From NCBI RefSeq assembly GCF_002812985.1, contig NZ_PGCP01000041.1, positions 1 through 64,000 of the forward strand: 64,000 nucleotides of DNA, read 5' to 3'. The position numbers and the translations under genes are program-made. Position 1 is the stretch's first letter. Each line of letters opens with the position of its first letter. Source of the stretch: Aeromonas lusitana (GTDB lineage Bacteria; Pseudomonadota; Gammaproteobacteria; Enterobacterales; Aeromonadaceae). Positions 58,185 to 64,000 of this stretch are shown in pieces. Under the pieces are notes generated by a model, which ran no database searches, was not told the DNA's origin, and saw only the letters and a program-made list of their open reading frames with translations.

Positions 58185-59114
58185 TCATGACAGCAGGGCA
58201 TCCTTGAAGACACCACGGGCCAGCAGCGCAGCGCCGAAGACGCCTGCGCTGTCTCCCAGGGCCGGCGCTATGATGGGGGTCGCGAAGCGGGGGTTGAACA
58301 GGAAGGGCAGCACGGTCTGGCGGCCCACGCTGTAGAGACTCTGCACATTGCCGACCCCGCCGCCGATGACGATCACGTCCGGATCCAGGATGTTGACCAC
58401 GTTGGCCAGGGCCTGGCCAAACAGCAGGTGCAGCCGGTCGATGGTGAGCTTGGCCACGTGATCGTGGGCGACCGCCGCCGCTATCTGGGCCAGCGACAGA
58501 TGGCGCTTGGCCTTGGCCTCGTACCAGGCCTCCAGGGCCGGGCCGCTGATGAAGGTCTCGACGCAGCCACGCTTGCCGCAGTAGCACTCGGGGCCATCGG
58601 GGGAGAGCACGTTGTGACCCCACTCCCCGGCGATGCCGTGGTGGCCGTTGAGGATCTGGCCGTTGATGACAATGCCGGAGCCCACGCCGGTACCCATGAT
58701 GATGCCGAAGACGACTTTCGCATCGGGATGGTGCTGGCGCACGGCACCGAGGTGGGTCTCCGCCAGGGCGAAGCAGTTTGCGTCGTTGGCGATCAGCACA
58801 GGCACACCCAGCCTGCGTTCCAGATCTTCCTTGAACGGCTGATCGTTAAGCTCGGTGGTGTTGCAGTTCTTCATCAACCCGGTCTGGGGATCCCGCGCCC
58901 CCGGCGTGCCCATGCCGATGATGCTGGGGCGCTGGCCGAGTTTCTCAGCACACTCATCCACCAGCTTGGCAATTTGTCCGATCATATGCTGATAACCGCC
59001 GCGGCGCTCGGTGGGGATGCGATGTCGCAGCAGCACCTCGTCGCCGTCCAGCACCACGCACTCGCACTTGGTCCCGCCAAGGTCGATGCCCCAATCCCAC
59101 GACGTCTTGCTCAT
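58185..59114 (-). CDS. ROK-family sugar kinase (Mak-like fructokinase)
   Basis: 309 residues. DWGIDLGGTKCECV (phosphate loop), LIANDANCFALAE (catalytic Asp), GTGVGSGIVINGQ, zinc motif GHNVLSPDGPECYCGKRGCVETF, and VNILDPDVIVIGGGVGN. Overall pattern resembles manno(fructo)kinase Mak more than NagC-type repressors (no HTH). The sugar is not certain. Lies before epd, 43 nt apart. Confidence 0.85.
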   Translation of the reverse strand: MSKTSWDWGIDLGGTKCECVVLDGDEVLLRHRIPTERRGGYQHMIGQIAKLVDECAEKLGQRPSIIGMGTPGARDPQTGLMKNCNTTELNDQPFKEDLERRLGVPVLIANDANCFALAETHLGAVRQHHPDAKVVFGIIMGTGVGSGIVINGQILNGHHGIAGEWGHNVLSPDGPECYCGKRGCVETFISGPALEAWYEAKAKRHLSLAQIAAAVAHDHVAKLTIDRLHLLFGQALANVVNILDPDVIVIGGGVGNVQSLYSVGRQTVLPFLFNPRFATPIIAPALGDSAGVFGAALLARGVFKDALLS

Positions 59115-59269
59115 CTCTTGCCTCCTGCATGGCGAGCGCGCCTGCCGATACGCGGCCTCACGCGCTGTCGCTCATCTTGTGTGTGGTCACCACCACAGAT
59201 GGCGCAGTGTAACCCGAGCCAGGGCCCGGGCGTAATCCCCACGCATGGCAGCGCCCAGTCGCGGATAAC

Positions 59270-59295
59270 AAAACGGGGCCAGCAGGCCCCGTTGT
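59270..59295 (-). terminator. Terminator of hemE
   Basis: AACGGGGCC, TGCT, GGCCCCGTT, then TTGTTAT on the minus strand. Confidence 0.85.
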
Positions 59296-59313
59296 CATAC
59301 CAATTTTATCGCC

Positions 59314-60381
59314 TTAGCGGCCGTGGTACTGGGCGGACAGCTCGTGTACCGCGTTCACAAACACGCCTGCGTGCTCCGGATCCACGTCCTGATGGATGCC
59401 GTGACCCAGGTTGAAGACGTGACCATTGCCCTGACCGAAACCGGCCAGAATGGTGGCAACCTCTTCGCGAATACGCTCTGGGGCGGCGTAGAGCATGGAG
59501 GGATCCATGTTGCCCTGCAGCGCCACCTTGTCACCGACCCGGCGCTTGGCATCGGCTATGTCTGTGGTCCAGTCCAGGCCGAGCGCATCGCAACCTGTGG
59601 CGGCGATTTGCTCCAGCCACTGGCCACCGTTCTTGGTGAACAGGGTGACCGGCACACGGCGGCCCTCGTGCTCGCGAATGAGGCCATCGACGATCTTGTG
59701 CATGTATTGCAAAGAGAAGTCGCGGTAATCCCGCGGGGTCAAGACGCCGCCCCAGGTGTCGAACACCATGACCGACTGGGCGCCCGCCTTGATCTGGGCG
59801 TTCAGATAACTGATAACGCTGTCCGCCAGCTTGTCCAGCAAGAGGTGCAGGGTCATGGGCTCGGCGTACATCATCTGCTTGATCTTGGTGAACGCCTTGG
59901 AGCTGCCCCCCTCCACCATGTAGGTGGCCAGGGTCCAGGGGCTGCCGGAGAAGCCGATAAGCGGTACTTCGCCCTTGAGCTCGCGGCGTATGGTGCGCAC
60001 CGCGTTCATCACGTAGCCCAGCTCGTCTTCCGGATCCGGGATGGGCAGGGCCTGCACGTCCGCCATGGACTTGATGGGGCGCTCGAAACGCGGGCCTTCG
60101 CCGTGCTCGAAGTAGAGGCCAAGCCCCATGGCATCGGGCACGGTCAGGATGTCGGAGAAGAGGATGGCGGCATCGAGCGGATAACGGCGCAGGGGCTGCA
60201 GGGTGACCTCGCAGGCCAGCTCGGCGTTGCGGCACAGGGACATGAAGTCCCCCGCGACGGCGCGGGTCGCCTTGTATTCCGGCAGGTAACGGCCGGCCTG
60301 GCGCATCATCCACACCGGGGTCATGTCCACTTCCTGGCGCAGCAGGGCACGCAGGTATCGATCGTTCTTCAGCTCTTTCAT
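59314..60381 (-). CDS. hemE: Uroporphyrinogen decarboxylase
   Basis: 355 residues. [18 protein letters not shown] (Arg-rich substrate loop), [15 protein letters not shown] (catalytic Asp), [17 protein letters not shown], and [26 protein letters not shown]. Converts uroporphyrinogen III to coproporphyrinogen III in haem synthesis. ATG 60381 has GGAACTGGG upstream. Downstream of nudC as in E. coli. Confidence 0.97.
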   Translation of the reverse strand: MKELKNDRYLRALLRQEVDMTPVWMMRQAGRYLPEYKATRAVAGDFMSLCRNAELACEVTLQPLRRYPLDAAILFSDILTVPDAMGLGLYFEHGEGPRFERPIKSMADVQALPIPDPEDELGYVMNAVRTIRRELKGEVPLIGFSGSPWTLATYMVEGGSSKAFTKIKQMMYAEPMTLHLLLDKLADSVISYLNAQIKAGAQSVMVFDTWGGVLTPRDYRDFSLQYMHKIVDGLIREHEGRRVPVTLFTKNGGQWLEQIAATGCDALGLDWTTDIADAKRRVGDKVALQGNMDPSMLYAAPERIREEVATILAGFGQGNGHVFNLGHGIHQDVDPEHAGVFVNAVHELSAQYHGR

Positions 60382-60491
60382 CCCAGTTCCTGAGTCATAT
60401 CCAGCATAAAATGGCGGATATGATACCACTTTGTGTGGGCCAACGGGCGGCCCAAACGCGCGGTGGGGCCATGGGAACGCAAAGATGTGAA

Positions 60492-60511
60492 GGGGCGCAA
60501 ACAAGCGCCCC
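60492..60511 (-). terminator. Hairpin between nudC and hemE
   Basis: GGGGCGC, TTGTTT, GCGCCCC on the minus strand, then TTCACATC. Weak U-tract. Confidence 0.45.
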
Positions 60512-60518
60512 TCATCCT

Positions 60519-60573
60519 CTTGATTCCCTTGCCTCTTACGCCTCGTCATTCAACTCGGCGCTGCATGAACAAC
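60519..60573 (-). pseudogene. Remnant of a second nudC 3' end
   Basis: The 3' flank TAAGAGGCAAGGG-ATCAAG is repeated 57 bp downstream of the nudC stop (20 of 21 positions). The preceding codons read CSAELNDEA-stop against CLAEEV-stop in NudC, with a three-codon length difference. Stop codons align. Confidence 0.7.
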
Positions 60574-60592
60574 GTCTTGATCCCCTTGCCTC

Positions 60593-61372
60593 TTACACTT
60601 CCTCTGCGAGGCACTGCTCGATCAAGCGGCGCGCGATCGTGCCGTGGGGGGGCAGCCGGGGCAGTCGGTTGGCCTCGAAGAAATCGGCGGCCACCAGCTC
60701 CTCGTCCTGCACCTTGATCTCGCCGCTCTGGTAGTCGGCGGTGAAACCCATCATCAGGCTATGGGGGAAGGGCCAGGGCTGGCTCGCCACATAGCGCACA
60801 TTGCGCACCCGGATGCCGCTCTCCTCGAACACCTCCCGCGCCACGCACTGCTCCAGGTTTTCACCGGCCTCCACGAAACCGGCCAGCACGGTATACATGG
60901 GATCGTCTGCCTGGTAGTGACGACGATGGGCCGCCAGCAGGATGGCCGGCCCCTTGCGCACCGCCACTATTATGCAGGGGGAGATGCGCGGGTAGACCAC
61001 ATGCCCCTGCTTGCACCCTTGCGCCCACTCCCCCGCCGTCGGGGTCATGGGGGCGCCGCATTCGCCGCAGAAGAGGTGGCTGCGCCTGAAGGTGGCAAGC
61101 TGCCAGGCGCGGCCCGCGAGACGAAAGCCCTCCTCATCTCCTGCCACCATCAGCTGGCGCAGACCCGTCATGGCCGAGGTGTCGGCCTCTTCCCCCAGAT
61201 CCAGCAGGTAACAGGACTCGCCATCCCAGTCGTCAAAGCGCTCGAAGGGCGCGTCCTGCAGCGGAGGTGGCAAGCAGGCACGCGGGCCTTGCGGGATCTG
61301 TCCCTGTGAGTCCAGCAGGACGAGGTGATCGCCCCCCAGCACGAACCAGCGGGCCTGTTCGGTCGAAGACAT
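60593..61372 (-). CDS. nudC: NAD(+) diphosphatase / NAD-RNA decapping hydrolase NudC
   Basis: 259 residues. Zinc ribbon HLFCGECGAPM...GCKQGH, Nudix box GFVEAGENLEQCVAREVFEESGI, and SQPWPFPHSLM, the NADH-pyrophosphatase signature. It removes NAD caps from RNA. Upstream of hemE; a 3'-end remnant lies between. Confidence 0.96.
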   Translation of the reverse strand: MSSTEQARWFVLGGDHLVLLDSQGQIPQGPRACLPPPLQDAPFERFDDWDGESCYLLDLGEEADTSAMTGLRQLMVAGDEEGFRLAGRAWQLATFRRSHLFCGECGAPMTPTAGEWAQGCKQGHVVYPRISPCIIVAVRKGPAILLAAHRRHYQADDPMYTVLAGFVEAGENLEQCVAREVFEESGIRVRNVRYVASQPWPFPHSLMMGFTADYQSGEIKVQDEELVAADFFEANRLPRLPPHGTIARRLIEQCLAEEV

Positions 61373-61478
61373 AAGATGAAAGCTCTTGTTGAAAGGGGTG
61401 TGCAGGGCACGGATAAGTGGGGTTTATCTTACGACCGGGCGCGGCCCGTGGCGACCAGAGAGAGGCACCATCGACAAA

Positions 61479-61508
61479 AAAGAGGGGCCGCTTTCGCGAC
61501 CCCTCTTT
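61479..61508 (-). terminator. Terminator after the SH3-domain gene
   Basis: AAAGAGGGG, loop, CCCCTCTTT, then TTTG on the minus strand, about 20 nt after the stop. Confidence 0.85.
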
Positions 61509-61528
61509 CATCCAACCGGCGATGCCCA

Positions 61529-62134
61529 TCAGTTCATCCAGCGCTCGCTGCTCTTGCGACGGCGCGGCAGCATGGGCAGCAAGATACCCAGCAGGATACC
61601 GCCCCCCACCATGGCACCACCGCGGATGAACCAGTCCATCTGCATGTCGTGCTCCTGGTTGTCATAGCTCTGGGTCAGGGCGTCGTTCTGCTCCTTGAGA
61701 TTCCCCATCTCCTCGCTCTGGCTGGCGAGCTGGGCCTTCAGGCTGGTGATCTCCTTGGTCTGCTCGGCGATCTGGCCATCCTTCTCGGTGAAGCGTCGCT
61801 CGTTGTCGCCGTTGAGGTTCAGCAGACGGGCCTTGGCCTCCTCCAGCTCTTTCTCAACTTGGGGCAGACGCTCGCGCAGGCTGATGTCTGCCTGCAGTTC
61901 GCTGTTCTTGATCCAGCCCTCGCGGCCACGACCGTCCACCACCTGGGTGAAACCGGCCTCGTTGTTCACCGCTTTGACTTCCAGCGGCTCACCGGCCTTG
62001 ACGCTGCCGAGGATCCGGTACTGGGTACCCGGACCGTTGTGGATATAGGTAAAGATGTTGTCTGAAACATAACGGGTATCGGCCAGTACCTGTTGGGCAC
62101 ACAAGCAGATCAAAATCCCGAGAAGGGCGCGCAT
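61529..62134 (-). CDS. SH3-domain membrane protein (YgiM/TIGR04211 type)
   Basis: 201 residues. Signal peptide (MRALLGILICLCAQQVLA), bacterial SH3 domain (about 20-85, ADTRYVSDNIFTYIHNGPGTQYRILGSV-like opening), long coiled coil (about 90-165) and a C-terminal membrane helix (WFIRGGAMVGGGILLGILLPMLP) followed by positive residues. It is probably anchored facing the periplasm and binds the wall; function unknown. Confidence 0.88.
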   Translation of the reverse strand: MRALLGILICLCAQQVLADTRYVSDNIFTYIHNGPGTQYRILGSVKAGEPLEVKAVNNEAGFTQVVDGRGREGWIKNSELQADISLRERLPQVEKELEEAKARLLNLNGDNERRFTEKDGQIAEQTKEITSLKAQLASQSEEMGNLKEQNDALTQSYDNQEHDMQMDWFIRGGAMVGGGILLGILLPMLPRRRKSSERWMN

Positions 62135-62338
62135 GGTCGATCGATTCTCTTCGTTGAGTTAGGTGACAGGCCGAATGTTAAGCTGCTCGCGGGTCAAAGG
62201 ACAAGCAAAGAAAAGCGCCTCCCCCCTCCCTGCGAGCTGGCTCGCATCTTCCCCCCTTGGCCACGCGACCATTCCAGACGTCGATGGCCGCGTACCGAGG
62301 GAATATATCCCCTCGCGTTGCGGCCTGGGCAGCACAAG

Positions 62339-63091
62339 CTAGCGCTGCTGCAACGCCTTGACCTCTTCGCGCAGCGCCTTTACCTCCCGCAGCAACTGAT
62401 CCTGCTGCTCGCTCTGCTGGCGACGCCACTTGGTGGTCTCGTCGTTGGTGCGCCCGGGATGGACGAACAGACTGGCCATGAAACCGCTGAGGGCGCCGAA
62501 CAGACCGACCCCGAACAGGATCAACAGGCTGGCGGCGAAGCGCCCCTCCTCGGTCTTCGGCACCAGATCCCCGTAGCCCACGGTGGAGAGCGTGACGAGC
62601 GTCCACCAGAAGGCATCATAAGGGGTATTGATCAGGCTGCCCGGACGGCCCGACTCCAGCCAGTAGATGACTCCCGAGCCCACCCCCAGCAGCAGGAAGA
62701 ACAGAAACAAGATGCCGGACAGGGTCGTCTCGTTACGCTCCCGGCGAAACATGCCGAGCAGATCCGGGCCACTGCGGATCAGCTGATAGACCCGCCACAG
62801 CTGGATCAGCCGTGCCCAACGCAGTTGCTCCACCATGGGCAGGCTGCCCGGCAGATAGAACCAGTTTGCCTTGAAGAAGGCCATGCGATCCGGGGCCCTG
62901 ACCCAGCCATAGGCGAAATGAGCGAGGAAGAAGTAGCAGATGAGGCTGTCGAGGTCGTAGAACAGTTGCCGGGTCTGGGGGCTCAGATCCCCATGCCCCC
63001 ACCAGCGAGCGCAAACCAGGGTGACGGAAACCACCGACAGAAACGCCATCAGCAGATCCATGGCGCGCAGGTGAGTTAAGTGATGTCGCAT
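62339..63091 (-). CDS. Two-pore-helix potassium channel family protein
   Basis: 250 residues. Voltage-sensor-like N-terminal helices (about 12-30, 45-65), then pore module: TM (LSGILFLFFLLLGVGSGVIYW), selectivity filter FWWTLVTLSTVGYGDLVP (TVGYGD), last TM (FAASLLILFGVGLFGALSGFMASL). C-terminal coiled coil (about 215-250). Start ATG 63091. It lacks an RCK gating domain, so it is probably gated by voltage or lipids. Confidence 0.88.
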   Translation of the reverse strand: MRHHLTHLRAMDLLMAFLSVVSVTLVCARWWGHGDLSPQTRQLFYDLDSLICYFFLAHFAYGWVRAPDRMAFFKANWFYLPGSLPMVEQLRWARLIQLWRVYQLIRSGPDLLGMFRRERNETTLSGILFLFFLLLGVGSGVIYWLESGRPGSLINTPYDAFWWTLVTLSTVGYGDLVPKTEEGRFAASLLILFGVGLFGALSGFMASLFVHPGRTNDETTKWRRQQSEQQDQLLREVKALREEVKALQQR

Positions 63092-63191
63092 ACATTTTCC
63101 AACTTTAAGCACAGTGCCAAGTAACAAAAAGGAAGATAATGCCGATAGTCATGATGACAAAGGAAAAATGGACGTTGAAAGGAGAAAAATT

Positions 63192-64000
63192 ATGCAGTTG
63201 AACCCGCTGGAACGGCGCATGAGCAATATCCGCCTGGTACCCAAGGTGGTGGCGCTCATGGTGTTCAGCACCCTCTTGTTGCTGGCCAAACTCTGGTTCG
63301 ATGCCAGCAACCTGGAGGCCACCTTGCTGGCAGAAGGTATCGATGCCGGCAAGGCCAATGCCATCTCCGATCGCCTGCTCTGGACCGGGCTGATGGAGAC
63401 GGCGCTGATGGGGGTGGTATTCGTCGTCCTGCTGCTGACCGGCTCCCGTCTCATGGTCAAGCAGGTGCACTATCTGGTTGGATTGCTTGAACGCTTCGCC
63501 CGCAAGGATCTCAGCCACAGCGTACTGCTCAAGTCCCGCGACGAGTTCGGTGACATCGCCAAGGCGGTCGCCCACTCCCAGGAAAACCTCAAGCAGGTGT
63601 TCGGCACCCAGCGCGTCGCCTGCAAGGAGCTCAACGACATCGCCTCCCAGGTCACCCTCTGCATGGAGGAGGCGAACGAGGCGATCAACGAGGAGTTCAC
63701 CCAGATAGAACAGCTGGCGAGCGCCATGAGCCAGATGGTCGGTGCCATCCGCGAGGTCGCCGCCCATGCCGAGCAGGCCTCCCACGCCACCGCCGACGCC
63801 AGCGAGCTGGCCCAGGAGGGCAGCCGCTGCGTGGCCGCCACCGTCAACACCATAGACACCCTGTCCGGCAACATCCAGCGCTCCTCCTCCGTGGTCAACG
63901 AGGTGGAGCACGGGGTCGATCGCATCGGCTCAGTGGTGGACACCATCCGCAGCATCTCGGAGCAGACCAACCTGCTGGCGCTGAACGCCGCCATCGAGGC
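63192..64000 (+). CDS. Methyl-accepting chemotaxis protein, 3' truncated by window edge
   Basis: About 269 codons visible, open to the right. GGAGA precedes ATG 63192. Two membrane helices (about 19-36 and 73-93) enclose only about 35 residues, too small for a periplasmic ligand domain. HAMP-like linker (about 95-150), then a signalling domain reaching the conserved tip SEQTNLLALNAAIEA at the window end. It probably senses cytoplasmic or membrane-borne cues. Confidence 0.9.
   Translation, partial: MQLNPLERRMSNIRLVPKVVALMVFSTLLLLAKLWFDASNLEATLLAEGIDAGKANAISDRLLWTGLMETALMGVVFVVLLLTGSRLMVKQVHYLVGLLERFARKDLSHSVLLKSRDEFGDIAKAVAHSQENLKQVFGTQRVACKELNDIASQVTLCMEEANEAINEEFTQIEQLASAMSQMVGAIREVAAHAEQASHATADASELAQEGSRCVAATVNTIDTLSGNIQRSSSVVNEVEHGVDRIGSVVDTIRSISEQTNLLALNAAIE

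Overview
The window is chromosomal core DNA of a gammaproteobacterium, most likely Aeromonas. Reasons: about 60% GC; protein sequences close to but clearly distinct from enterobacterial and Vibrio orthologues; and gene order typical of Aeromonadales, namely rpsU-yqeY-dnaG-rpoD next to divergent tsaD, nlpD-rpoS behind surE-pcm-yqaA, and one colinear rpoE-rseABC-lepA-lepB-rnc-era-recO-pdxJ block. No phage, insertion sequence, CRISPR array or rRNA operon is visible. The right edge cuts a chemoreceptor gene.

Layout. 0-1.3 kb: arfA (ribosome rescue) and a zntR/RibD-like pair. 1.5-4.8 kb: purHD behind two PurR-type boxes. 5.0-5.9 kb: cytochrome b562 overlapping a b561-type membrane cytochrome. 6.2-8.8 kb: a secreted multi-domain alpha-amylase with three repeated C-terminal modules. 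9.0-14.5 kb: a TPR protein, tRNA-Ile(CAU) and the macromolecular-synthesis operon. 14.6-30.5 kb: tsaD, then a long minus-strand run rlmD-relA-mazG-pyrG-eno-ftsB-ispDF-truD-surE-pcm-yqaA-nlpD-rpoS. 30.6-34.9 kb: barA, yehS, amiD on the plus strand. 35.1-44.3 kb: the rpoE-to-pdxJ block. 44.4-54.5 kb: nadB, cptA-sdhE, ygfZ, a LysR/PACE efflux pair, a cutA-dsbD-GNAT run, a lipoprotein and a PuuB-like oxidase. 54.7-64 kb: epd-pgk-fba, a ROK kinase, nudC-hemE, an SH3-domain membrane protein, a K+ channel and the truncated chemoreceptor.

Most of the content is housekeeping: information processing, sigma factors 70, S and E, stringent response, central glycolysis, and cofactor, nucleotide and envelope biogenesis.

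The most unusual signal lies in the gaps. At several intergenic junctions between 26 and 61 kb there is a short (about 45-95 bp), diverged second copy of the adjacent gene's own end. The 5' ends of mazG and barA are repeated upstream of the genes. The 3' ends of amiD (twice), recO, rnc, nudC and probably rseC are repeated downstream. The fba terminator is also doubled. Differences are often synonymous or conservative and several stop codons line up, so these look like remains of orthologous alleles displaced in place rather than fresh slippage. In the rnc-era junction the remnant, not the live rnc, still holds the stop/start overlap with era. An ERIC-like 137-bp imperfect palindrome lies between recO and era, and epd carries low-GC stretches suggesting a mosaic gene.
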